Shown here one piece after another: positions 6,356-12,640 of a stretch of 14,993 bases of DNA. Under the pieces are notes generated by a model. That model was not told the DNA's origin, ran no database searches, and saw only the letters and a program-made list of their open reading frames with translations. This DNA comes from DATEMK01 sp035275625 (GTDB lineage Bacteria > Bacteroidota > Bacteroidia > AKYH767-A > OLB10), in assembly GCA_035275625.1 (NCBI GenBank), contig DATEMK010000568.1, forward strand, positions 1 through 14,993, in the 5' to 3' direction. How positions within the stretch are numbered: position 1 is the stretch's first letter; every line of letters starts with the position of its first letter. Both the position numbers and the translations under genes were made by a program.

Positions 6356-7222
6356 ATGGAACCAACTGTTTCTCAATTTGACTCTGTCAAATACAAAAAC
6401 ACTACCCACGATCAGTGGCAGGCAGCAGCGGCAGCGTGGTATCGCTGGAGTCCCACGCTAAATAAATGGCTTGGTAAAGCAACAGAAAAAATGTTAGAGA
6501 TGGCGGGTATTAAAAACGGGGATCATGTTCTTGATATCGCAGCCGGGGCTGGTGAACAATCCATCACAACAGCAAAGAAAGTTGGCGCATCAGGCTACGT
6601 ATTAGCCACTGACATTTCCTCAAACATACTGGAATATGCTAAACAAATGGCGCAACAAGCCGGAGCAAATAACATAGAGACAAAAGTAATGGATGGGGAA
6701 AACCTCACACTTGAAGATGAAAAGTTTGATGCTGTTATTTCAAGAGTGGGACTTATCTATTTTCCCGATCAGCAAAAAGCATTAAAAGAAATGTTGCGGG
6801 TATTAAAACCTGGCGGAAAAATAGCGGCTATAGTCTACTCCACCCCGGAAAAAAATAAATTTTTCTCGGTTCCTGTTTCCATTATTCGCAACCGTGCAAA
6901 CCTGCCTCCTCCCTTACCGGGACAACCGGGACCTTTCAGTTTAGGTGCGGAAGGAGTAATTGAAAAAGCGTTTACGCAAGCGGGCTTCAAAAATGTAAAA
7001 TCAGAGTATGTGGACGCTCCCTTAATGCTCACATCTGCAAAAGAATGTGTACAGTTTGAAAAGGAGTCATTTGGTGCGTTGCATCAGATGTTGAGTAGTT
7101 TATCTGACGCGGAAAAGGCAACTGTTTGGACAGAAATTGAGAAAGAACTTCAAAAATTTGAATCAGGCAATGGTTTTGCCGGTCCTTGTGAAATGGTAGT
7201 TGCCGTGGGAGAAAAACCATAA
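6356..7222 (+). CDS. Class I SAM-dependent methyltransferase (UbiE/Methyltransf_11-like)
   Basis: The 288-residue protein carries the classic Rossmann methyltransferase motifs in order. Motif I is VLDIAAGAGEQS (58-69), the acidic residue after strand 2 is Asp86 in ATDIS, the carboxylate-containing VMDGENL (111-117) follows, then FDAVISRVGLIYF (124-136), and motif III-like LRVLKPGGKIA (147-157). It therefore binds S-adenosylmethionine and transfers a methyl group to an unidentified small molecule. The C-terminal third (about 165-288), with the proline-rich LPPPLPGQPGPFSLG, probably forms the substrate cap. No membrane or signal segment is present. It is monocistronic: a palindromic segment lies upstream and a repeat doublet downstream. 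The substrate cannot be inferred from context. Confidence 0.88.
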   Translation: MEPTVSQFDSVKYKNTTHDQWQAAAAAWYRWSPTLNKWLGKATEKMLEMAGIKNGDHVLDIAAGAGEQSITTAKKVGASGYVLATDISSNILEYAKQMAQQAGANNIETKVMDGENLTLEDEKFDAVISRVGLIYFPDQQKALKEMLRVLKPGGKIAAIVYSTPEKNKFFSVPVSIIRNRANLPPPLPGQPGPFSLGAEGVIEKAFTQAGFKNVKSEYVDAPLMLTSAKECVQFEKESFGALHQMLSSLSDAEKATVWTEIEKELQKFESGNGFAGPCEMVVAVGEKP

Positions 7223-7272
7223 ATTTTTTATATAAACTTAGGAGTCTGTACATTTTGGTTCTCAGAAACTTC

Positions 7273-7415
7273 GGAGACGAAAATAAAGTTTTTAAATTAA
7301 TTTAAGAATGCAAGGCGGGCTTGCACTATCCCCTGCCCCTAAAGGGGCGAGCTTACGCACAGTAGCTTTTCGGAGAACTTTGAAGACCAAAAAGGACAGG
7401 GTTAATTAAGATTAA
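7273..7415 (+). repeat. AT-rich dispersed repeat doublet, copies 3 and 4
   Basis: Copy 3 (7273-7305) begins GGAGACGAAAATAAAG and copy 4 (7382-7415) begins GAAGACCAAAAAGG, 109 nt apart. The spacer contains a palindrome CCCCTAAAGGGG (7336-7345 and flanks) and segments GAATGCA, GGCTT and CGCACAGT, all of which recur in the same order in the spacer of the 12446 doublet. About 100 nt (7265-7370) is thus shared with 12440-12550. Confidence 0.7.
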
Positions 7416-7485
7416 AATAATATAATTACATCGGTAGTGGTGACACAACCGATGGGCGAAAAAATACCAACCAGTTGCAAAATAG

Positions 7486-7515
7486 AACTCCGCAAATGCG
7501 GGGTTTTGTTTTTTG
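7486..7515 (+). terminator. Intrinsic terminator-like hairpin
   Basis: AACTCCGC (7486-7493) pairs with GCGGGGTT (7498-7505) around the loop AAAT, giving 8 bp with one G-T pair, followed by TTGTTTTTTG. It lies 264 nt after the methyltransferase stop and upstream of the patatin promoter. It either ends a long methyltransferase message or belongs to a short separate transcript starting near 7420. Confidence 0.6.
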
Positions 7516-7541
7516 TGTTTAAATTTTTAAAAACTAATGCA

Positions 7542-7569
7542 TTGTTCATAAGTAAAAATGTTACATTTG
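7542..7569 (+). promoter_or_regulatory. Promoter for the patatin/sensor-kinase unit
   Basis: TTG (7542-7544), a 17-nt spacer and TACATTTG (7562-7569) match the Bacteroidota promoter pattern. Transcription would start near 7575, leaving a leader of about 40 nt before the ATG at 7617. Confidence 0.55.
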
Positions 7570-7616
7570 TTCTTGCATGAGTGACGTTGGCGTATATGTT
7601 TTGAAAACTATACCAA

Positions 7617-8720
7617 ATGAAACTGACCCAAAAATTATTCAAAGCCCTTACATTCATTTGTATTTCGTCAATACCACTTTCTGCCTTTGCGCAATATGCA
7701 TATAAAAAACCAGGCAACAAAATATTAGTTGTAAGCGGTGGAGGAGCAAGAGGTGCATGGGGAGTAGGAGTTGCTGAATCGCTCTATAACACAGAAGGAG
7801 GTTACCGCGCAGTTTTTGGGACCAGCACAGGAAGCATAATGGCCCCCCTGATTTTGTTACAGCAATTTGATTCTCTTAAATCGTATTATACAGGGGTAAC
7901 ACAAGAATCTATTTTCAGCCGTAATCCCTTTAAGGTGAAAAAGAAAAATGGTGTTGTTACCACGCAATTAAAATTTTTTAATGCAGTATGGCGTCTTATC
8001 TGCGGAAGAGCAACGATTGGCGAATCGGAGAACCTTAAAAAGCTGATAAAAAATGGTTTTACTGCCGGTGATTTCCAGGCTTTAAAAAACCGGTACTCTT
8101 CTGATTCCCTTTCGCTGAATGTCGCTGTTACAAATATGAATACCGGGCGGGTTGAAACAAGAAGCAGTGATAACGAAACTGATTATGAAAGAATGATCAA
8201 TTGGATATGGGCATCCGCCAACGAACCGGTCTTTATGTCTTATGTGAATATAGACGGATGTGATTATGTGGACGGAGGGCTGCGCGAAGTGGTCCCTCTG
8301 CGTGCTGCCGTGGATTATGCAATATCTCATGCCGTTGATACCGTTGATGTTATTGTGAATGACTCATGGGAATCACAGGATACAGCATGGACAATAACTA
8401 AAAATAAGGGATATTTCGCTGGGGGGCTTATACGTGTCCTGCATGTATATAATGCAAATACGCAATTCAGCGATCTCGAAACCGGGCAACTGTTAACCAG
8501 GCTGCATGGTGTAAGAATCTATAACGATACTGCTTACAGGGCAAGAGATCTGACCATCATCATTTACTCCATGCCTTACTCACTTGCATCAACCTGCAAG
8601 GATGAACTCGGATTTGAAAAAATTAAAATGCATGAATTATTAAATAGCGGGATAGATTTTATAATAAAGCGTGAATATGATGCTATGACCAGGCAAGTTT
8701 ACCGGGCTACGAAGTTATAA
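7617..8720 (+). CDS. Patatin-like phospholipase, exported
   Basis: The 367-residue protein has a signal peptide (residues 1 to about 25, ending SAFA) and the complete patatin catalytic set. The oxyanion-hole motif is GGGARGAWG (41-49), the nucleophile elbow GTSTGS has Ser70 as nucleophile, and the second dyad residue Asp219 sits in DGG (219-221). Family members hydrolyse acyl ester bonds of phospholipids or related lipids through this Ser-Asp dyad. The Sec signal places it in the periplasm or at the envelope. No POTRA or barrel domain is attached, unlike PlpD-type patatins. The C-terminal ~80 residues are of unclear fold. The gene has its own promoter, and the sensor kinase gene begins 59 nt after its stop codon, so a shared transcript is likely. 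Confidence 0.9.
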   Translation: MKLTQKLFKALTFICISSIPLSAFAQYAYKKPGNKILVVSGGGARGAWGVGVAESLYNTEGGYRAVFGTSTGSIMAPLILLQQFDSLKSYYTGVTQESIFSRNPFKVKKKNGVVTTQLKFFNAVWRLICGRATIGESENLKKLIKNGFTAGDFQALKNRYSSDSLSLNVAVTNMNTGRVETRSSDNETDYERMINWIWASANEPVFMSYVNIDGCDYVDGGLREVVPLRAAVDYAISHAVDTVDVIVNDSWESQDTAWTITKNKGYFAGGLIRVLHVYNANTQFSDLETGQLLTRLHGVRIYNDTAYRARDLTIIIYSMPYSLASTCKDELGFEKIKMHELLNSGIDFIIKREYDAMTRQVYRATKL

Positions 8721-8779
8721 AAACGTTCCGGCCAGGCGTGAATTTGACGTACCATGCTTTGAAATTCAAAACAGGATTT

Positions 8780-10813
8780 ATGCAACTGAACAGGACCTTA
8801 TTAATTTTGTTTGCCTGTACGGTACTTATCCTGAACAGCACTGCCCAGCCCGTTATTGAAATTCTTAATGACAGGTATGTTCACAACATCGGTGATAAAA
8901 TAACGATGTATGAGGATGAGCTTCACCGGCTTTCCATTAAAGACATCCTTGTTCCGGAAACCCGAAAAAAATTCCGCCTGAGCGAACAAGCTATTATTAA
9001 TATAGGCGTGACAGATGCTGCACTGTGGTGTGAATTCAGTCTCCTGAACAACACAAACCAGGACTGTTATCTTGAAATTTCAAATACAGCGCTTGACAGC
9101 ATTTCAGTGTACGAAGCTTTTTCGCAGGATTCTTTTGCCGAAAAAAAGTCAGGCGCTTATGTAAATTTTAACAGCCGTGAATTAAGAAACAATAATTATC
9201 TTTTCATATTATCCGGAAAAACCGACCACCCTAAAACTTTTTATTTGCGTGTCCGTCACAACCGCGGAACACAATTTTCCATCTGTGCAGGAACACTAAA
9301 GGGTTTTTCTGAAGCGCATCACAAGGTTGATTTTATCCAGGGAATTTATTTCGGGATCATGGTACTGATCATCTTCTACAACCTGGTTGTTTACTTCTCT
9401 GTCCGTGATACTTCCTATCTTTTCTATGTGTTGTACGTGGCTATCATGACGCTGCTGAACGCCTCGCTTAATGGATATGCTTTTGAATATCTCTGGAGCA
9501 ATCATTCCTGGTTCAATCGTTATGAAGATATTATTTCTGCATTTCTTGGAATTTCGGGAGTCCTTTTCGCAAAAAGCTTTTTGCACATTAAGCAAAATTT
9601 CCCGTTCATGCATAAAATTTTTAATGGGTTAATTATACTGTTCTCTGCCGGAATTATTATTGTGCTGACAGGAAATTTTATGACAGGGACTATCTTTATT
9701 GAAATAGTCTCTTTACTGCTTATCATTATTTTTCTTATTGCTGCCATCGCGGTTTTACGAAAAGGGTACAAACCTGCAAGGTTTTTCCTTTTTGCCTGGA
9801 GTTTTCTGCTGCTGGGTGTTGTCATTTTTGTTTTAAAAGATTTTGATATTATTCCTTCCAGCACCATTACGGTTCATTCACTGGAGATCAGTTCAGCTAT
9901 TGAAGCATTGCTGCTTTCATTTGCCCTGGCTAACAGGATCAATATTTATAAGAAAGAAAAAGAGGAAGCGCAACTGCAAACATTAAAGCAACTGAAGGAA
10001 AATGAACAACTGATTCTTGAACAAAATGTAATGCTTGAAACAAAGGTAAATGAACGGACAAGGGAATTAAAAGAATCGCAGCAACAGTTAATCCAGCAGG
10101 AAAAAATGGCTTCACTCGGCCAACTGACAGCCGGTGTTGCACATGAAATAAATAATCCCATCAATTTTGTCACCGCCAATATAAGTTCGCTCAAAAGAAA
10201 CTTTAATGAACTGGTTGATTTTTTCATACAAAAAAAAGAAGTAAATACAGATGACCTGAATTATACTATAGATGAAACAAAACAATTGCTTAAGGGTATT
10301 GAGGAAGGCGCGCACCGTACCACAGAAATTGTGAAGGGCCTCCGCAATTTTACACGGCTGGATGAAGGAGAAAAGAAAAATTCAAACATCATTGAAGGCA
10401 TTGAATCTACTTTGCTCCTCATTAATAACCTTCTTGCTGAAAAAAATATTGACGTTATAAAATCATACGGAACACTTCCCCCGCTTACATGTTATCCCGG
10501 GCAACTGAACCAGGTTTTTATCAATGTGATTACAAATGCTATAGATGCCATCGGTGAGAAGGGAAAAATTTATATTTCAACTTCGGCCGAAAATAATCAC
10601 GTCAGAATTTCCATTAAAGATACCGGTAAAGGAATGAGCGATGAAGTGAAGAAAAAAATATTCGATCCTTTTTTTACTACTAAAGATGTGGGTAAAGGGC
10701 CCGGCCTTGGCCTTTCCATCAGCTATAGTATTATTGAAAAGCATAATGGAAAGATTGAGGTGAAGAGTGAAGTCGGAACAGGAAGTGAGTTTGTTATCAG
10801 CTTACCCGGATGA
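8780..10813 (+). CDS. 7TMR-DISM sensor histidine kinase
   Basis: The 677-residue protein has a signal peptide ending near STAQ and a periplasmic 7TMR-DISMED2-like sensor domain (about 35-180). A bundle of seven hydrophobic helices follows (about 185-390, starting IQGIYFGIMVLIIFYN), then a coiled coil (about 392-450). The dimerisation helix is KMASLGQLTAGVAHEINNP with phospho-acceptor His455. The ATPase domain has N-box Asn586 (NVITNAIDAIG), G1 Asp614 (DTGKGMS), F-box FDPFF (628-632) and G2 GKGPGLGLS (638-646; Pro where Thr is usual). ATG 8780 is preferred to GTG 8738 because AGGA lies just upstream and the signal peptide follows at once. DISM domains are thought to sense carbohydrates or other periplasmic ligands. 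No response regulator adjoins it. The phospholipase gene upstream suggests an envelope-linked signal. Confidence 0.92.
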   Translation: MQLNRTLLILFACTVLILNSTAQPVIEILNDRYVHNIGDKITMYEDELHRLSIKDILVPETRKKFRLSEQAIINIGVTDAALWCEFSLLNNTNQDCYLEISNTALDSISVYEAFSQDSFAEKKSGAYVNFNSRELRNNNYLFILSGKTDHPKTFYLRVRHNRGTQFSICAGTLKGFSEAHHKVDFIQGIYFGIMVLIIFYNLVVYFSVRDTSYLFYVLYVAIMTLLNASLNGYAFEYLWSNHSWFNRYEDIISAFLGISGVLFAKSFLHIKQNFPFMHKIFNGLIILFSAGIIIVLTGNFMTGTIFIEIVSLLLIIIFLIAAIAVLRKGYKPARFFLFAWSFLLLGVVIFVLKDFDIIPSSTITVHSLEISSAIEALLLSFALANRINIYKKEKEEAQLQTLKQLKENEQLILEQNVMLETKVNERTRELKESQQQLIQQEKMASLGQLTAGVAHEINNPINFVTANISSLKRNFNELVDFFIQKKEVNTDDLNYTIDETKQLLKGIEEGAHRTTEIVKGLRNFTRLDEGEKKNSNIIEGIESTLLLINNLLAEKNIDVIKSYGTLPPLTCYPGQLNQVFINVITNAIDAIGEKGKIYISTSAENNHVRISIKDTGKGMSDEVKKKIFDPFFTTKDVGKGPGLGLSISYSIIEKHNGKIEVKSEVGTGSEFVISLPG

Positions 10814-10904
10814 CACAATGTATCTGCCGGGAAAAAAATAATTTGAAGTGTCAGTTGAAGGTATAAACTAAGGCAAAAATTAATTTACTTTTGAAAATCT
10901 AATG

Positions 10905-10940
10905 CGACAGAGTCACTGTGAAAAACAGGAGACTCTGTCG
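10905..10940. repeat. Strong hairpin between convergent genes
   Basis: CGACAGAGTC (10905-10914) pairs perfectly with GACTCTGTCG (10931-10940). An inner stem CTGT/ACAG (10916-10919, 10925-10928) closes a GAAAA loop. It lies between the sensor kinase stop (10813) and the convergent XRE stop (10966). There is no U-run on either strand, so it is not a classical intrinsic terminator. A TACTTTTG box (10886-10893) stands just before it on the plus strand, and its AGTC/GACT arms recall the hairpins at 11393-11525. Confidence 0.6.
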
Positions 10941-10965
10941 AGTACAGAAATTTCACACCTTTTAA

Positions 10966-11196
10966 CTACTTAATTCCCTTAAAAAACTCTTCAAGAGTAA
11001 TTTTATGAAATTTAATAATTCTAATAATGCTGGTCAATGTCATGTTGGAACCTTTTTCATACCGACCGTATTGAGCGCGAGGAATGCTTGCATCATAAGC
11101 AAAATCTTCCTGGCTTGAATAACCAGCAGCTTTACGAAGTTCAGTAATGCGAGTACCAATTTTGTTAAAAATGGCTTTTTCTTCTTTTGGAGTCAT
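10966..11196 (-). CDS. XRE-family helix-turn-helix regulator
   Basis: The 76-residue protein is essentially one Cro/C1-type HTH domain. IGTRITELRKAAGYSSQEDF (13-32) covers the first helices, ASIPRAQYGRYEKGSNMT (36-53) the recognition helix and the following turn, and LTSIIRIIKFHKITLEEFF (54-72) the C-terminal helices. It should bind DNA as a dimer and most likely represses transcription. No toxin gene adjoins it, so a toxin-antitoxin role is not supported. The start ATG at 11196 is the first codon of the domain's natural N-terminus. Dyad and repeated sequences upstream (11211-11270) may be its operators. It stands alone between a hairpin and a repeat-rich intergenic region. Confidence 0.85.
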   Translation of the reverse strand: MTPKEEKAIFNKIGTRITELRKAAGYSSQEDFAYDASIPRAQYGRYEKGSNMTLTSIIRIIKFHKITLEEFFKGIK

Positions 11197-11212
11197 TGTG
11201 CGAAGAAAAAAA

Positions 11213-11270
11213 GTAGGAACTAAAATAATTACGCGAAAAATATAGGAACTTATAAGTAGATAACCTATAT
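11213..11270. promoter_or_regulatory. Dyad and direct repeats, candidate XRE operator
   Basis: ATATAGG (11240-11246) and CCTATAT (11264-11270) are perfect inverted 7-mers 17 nt apart, with the palindrome CTTATAAG (11249-11256) between them. TAGGAACT occurs twice in direct orientation (11213-11220, 11242-11249), and AGGTTATC is its approximate inverse at the right arm. The cluster begins 17 nt upstream of the XRE start codon. The right arm overlaps a plus-strand TATATTTG box. Autorepression plus control of a divergent transcript is inferred, not shown. Confidence 0.4.
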
Positions 11271-11273
11271 TTG
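11266..11273 (+). promoter_or_regulatory. Candidate -7 box of a divergent transcript
   Basis: TATATTTG matches TAnnTTTG on the plus strand, overlapping the right arm of the dyad. No TTG lies at -33 spacing. It would start a transcript near 11280 leading into the terminator at 11316-11381. Confidence 0.35.
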
Positions 11274-11279
11274 TCCCCG

Positions 11280-11381
11280 GTTAAAATTCACAGCGGTTCC
11301 CTGCCTCCGTGGTGTGCAACCGGGAATTGTGGATTTACCAATAATAATTTTGTTGGTGCCACTAACCCGGTTGCTTTTTTT
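11280..11381 (+). ncRNA. Candidate small RNA ending in an intrinsic terminator
   Basis: GCAACCGGG (11316-11324) pairs over 9 bp with CCCGGTTGC (11366-11374), followed directly by seven T. The 41-nt loop holds an inner stem ACCAA/TTGGT (11337-11341, 11353-11357). With the TATATTTG box upstream this delimits a transcript of about 100 nt lacking any ATG. CCCGGTT at 11276-11282 could compete for AACCGGG (11318-11324), as in an attenuator, but it lies at or before the likely start site and no plus-strand gene follows. The terminator is well supported; the small RNA is inferred. Confidence 0.4.
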
Positions 11382-11392
11382 ATTGAGTACCT

Positions 11393-11525
11393 GCTGAGTC
11401 TAATTTCGGGGACTCAGCTTGATGTACTTTCAGTGTCTCCCTTTTGGGACACTGAAATTTCAAAGACAAAAAGCAAAAGTTATTTAATATTTTGTACCCG
11501 GAAGAGTCTCCGTTTTCGGGACTCT
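11393..11525 (+). repeat. Three hairpins plus repeat copy 5 (matches 5420-5491)
   Basis: Hairpin 1 is GCTGAGTC (11393-11400) with GACTCAGC (11411-11418). Hairpin 2 is TTTCAGTGTC (11428-11437) with GACACTGAAA (11448-11457) around CCC-TTTT-GG. Hairpin 3 is AGAGTC-T-CCG (11503-11512) with CGG-GACTCT (11517-11525) around TTTT. Segment 11421-11490 is a direct copy of 5420-5491 and includes repeat copy 5 (11462-11490, AAAGACAAAAAGCAAAAG). The stems keep their pairing while their bases differ. Confidence 0.65.
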
Positions 11526-11585
11526 GACACAAAGTTTTTTTGCAGTGGTTTGCGGAAGAAAGCAATACAAACCGCACGTGAAATT

Positions 11586-11633
11586 GAAGACAGTAAATTA
11601 AGATTAAAATAGTATAATTACATTGATTGTCGC
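11586..11633 (+). repeat. AT-rich dispersed repeat copy 6 with shared downstream block
   Basis: GAAGACAGTAAATTAAGATT begins copy 6, 124 nt after copy 5. The following AAAATAGTATAATTACAT is nearly identical to 7413-7431 behind copy 4, so copies 4 and 6 share about 35 nt in total. Confidence 0.6.
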
Positions 11634-11638
11634 GGCAT

Positions 11639-11652
11639 ATCCGCCAGCGGAT
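11639..11652. terminator. Short palindrome at the end of the lipoprotein gene
   Basis: ATCCG (11639-11643) and CGGAT (11648-11652) form a 5-bp stem around CCAG, 2 nt from the lipoprotein stop codon. It is T-rich only on the plus-strand 3' side, so a role as the minus-strand terminator is weak. Confidence 0.3.
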
Positions 11653-11653
11653 T

Positions 11654-12376
11654 TTATTTAAGTGTTACCAAAATATTAGTAGCATCAAAACCGCCTAACC
11701 ATGGGAAGCCCTGCCATAGCCTCACCGCTCCGAATTGATGTGACGCTGCACGGAATGGAGAAAGAATAGTATAATCTTTTTCCCCTGACGCATCCGCCCC
11801 GGATAGAACAATATGTGCTGTTTGCGTTGCAGCATTAATATCAAGGGTTACCTGGACTATAAAAACCTGGTCGCGCGGAAAAGTACCGAATTCAGTCCCC
11901 TCATTATCATCCAGCCGGACCTTGTTGTTTTCCATAAAATCAAGATGCAAAAAACTTGTTAGTGTACCTATTGGCTGGCCAAACTCCTCAAACTGAATAG
12001 AGGCAAGTCCGCTTCCCGCAGGTATAAAAAGATAGGTGGAAAATACATATTTGCCATCACCCGCGAACCTGGAAAAGTTACACTGAAGCCCTGTTACAAC
12101 GGCCGGATTATTGGGACGTGTGATATTTACCCATTTCCCTGAAGGGGTGACAGGCGGATCAATTACTTTCACACTGCCCGCGGGGCCGTCCAATTTTACA
12201 GTTCCTTTTTTCTGTGTGAGTGCGGGAGGTTGCCCGGCAGGAGTACCATCAAAATCAGATTGGAATAATGTTTCCGAAGTGCAGCCTTCAAAAAACAGGA
12301 TGGCAAGCACAGCGAGTATAATAGAATTACACCGGTGTCTTACTTGTGTCAATTGTGATAGTTTACGTGTTTTCAT
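11654..12376 (-). CDS. Lipoprotein, probable beta-sandwich domain, function unknown
   Basis: The 240-residue protein has a type II signal peptide: basic start (MKTRKLSQLTQVRHR), hydrophobic SIILAVLAILFF and a lipobox-like FFEGC with Cys32 as the lipidated residue. The mature part starts TSETLFQSDFDGTPAGQPP and consists of short strands rich in Gly, Phe and Thr (KWVNITRP, GKYVFSTYLFIPAGSG, SFLHLDFMENNKVRLDD, QVFIVQVTLDINAATQTAHI). This resembles a concanavalin/LamG-like jelly roll, but no family can be named with confidence and no catalytic residues stand out. A minus-strand TATTTTTG box (12382-12389) lies only 5 nt before the ATG. It should be anchored in the outer or inner membrane. Both flanks are repeat doublets, so it is a lone gene. 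Confidence 0.75.
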   Translation of the reverse strand: MKTRKLSQLTQVRHRCNSIILAVLAILFFEGCTSETLFQSDFDGTPAGQPPALTQKKGTVKLDGPAGSVKVIDPPVTPSGKWVNITRPNNPAVVTGLQCNFSRFAGDGKYVFSTYLFIPAGSGLASIQFEEFGQPIGTLTSFLHLDFMENNKVRLDDNEGTEFGTFPRDQVFIVQVTLDINAATQTAHIVLSGADASGEKDYTILSPFRAASHQFGAVRLWQGFPWLGGFDATNILVTLK

Positions 12377-12445
12377 AGCAGCAAAAATATATAAAATTGG
12401 TGTTAATTATCGAGCTCCTTTTTGTGTCTGCTTATTAAGGTAACA

Positions 12446-12600
12446 GGAGACGAAAACAAAGTATTTAATTTAATTTAAGAATGCAGAGCAGGCTTCCGCA
12501 TACCCCCAGGACCCCTAAAGGGTAAGGTATGCGCACAGTTGTTTTTCGGGAGGTGGAAACTTCGGAGACGAAAACAAAGTATTTTAAACCTTTTAAATAA
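12446..12600 (+). repeat. AT-rich dispersed repeat doublet, copies 7 and 8
   Basis: Copy 7 (12446-12480) and copy 8 (12564-12600) both start GGAGACGAAAACAAAGTATT, 118 nt apart. The spacer shares AATGCA, GGCTT, CCCCTAAAGGG and GCGCACAGTTG-like blocks with the 7273-7415 doublet. Both flanking genes are on the minus strand, yet the repeats keep the plus-strand orientation seen elsewhere. The 12377-12640 gap contains no gene. Confidence 0.7.
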
Positions 12601-12611
12601 TTAAGAACCAC

Positions 12612-12628
12612 TCCGAATGATATTCGGA
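12612..12628. terminator. Hairpin after the 390-residue protein gene
   Basis: TCCGAAT (12612-12618) and ATTCGGA (12622-12628) form a 7-bp stem with a 3-nt loop, 12 nt past the stop codon of the minus-strand gene. The following minus-strand sequence is only moderately T-rich. Confidence 0.4.
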
Positions 12629-12640
12629 ATTCCAGCGCCT

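Larger units (their letters stand above)
7223..7616. other. Intergenic region with repeat doublet, hairpins and promoter
   Basis: These 394 nt have no convincing gene. They hold a repeat doublet (7273-7415), a 7-bp hairpin CATCGGT/ACCGATG (7429-7454), an intrinsic-terminator-like hairpin (7486-7515) and a promoter for the patatin gene (7542-7569). A 102-codon minus-strand frame across its right half overlaps the patatin start and was judged a shadow. Confidence 0.6.
11197..11653. other. Repeat-rich intergenic region with candidate small RNA
   Basis: These 457 nt hold possible operators for the XRE regulator (11211-11270), a candidate small-RNA/terminator locus (about 11280-11381), three hairpins (11393-11418, 11428-11457, 11503-11525), a repeat doublet (11462-11490 and 11586-11610) and a short palindrome (11639-11652). 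A 113-codon plus-strand frame runs through it from a TTG, but it is made of these repeats and has no coding character. Confidence 0.6.

Noticed and set aside
6098..6409. Overlapping frames of 66-77 codons on both strands
   Set aside because: All run through the palindromic/tandem-repeat segment and partly through the methyltransferase start; mutual overlap in several frames indicates low stop density, not genes.
7412..7720. 102-codon minus-strand frame
   Set aside because: It overlaps the signal peptide of the patatin gene, crosses its promoter and the terminator hairpin, and begins inside the well-supported plus-strand gene.
8738..8779. GTG start extending the sensor kinase by 14 residues
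   Set aside because: The extension would precede and spoil the signal peptide; ATG 8780 has AGGA just upstream.
9296..10315. Several minus-strand frames of 67-115 codons inside the histidine kinase gene
   Set aside because: They are antisense shadows of a gene with complete, ordered family motifs.
10805..10831. CCCGG/CCGGG hairpin as a terminator of the sensor kinase gene
   Set aside because: The 5-bp stem overlaps the stop codon and is followed by A, not T, on the plus strand.
11271..11612. 113-codon plus-strand frame starting with TTG
   Set aside because: It is built entirely of the terminator, hairpins and dispersed repeats found elsewhere in the window, has no ATG, and its translation lacks coding character.
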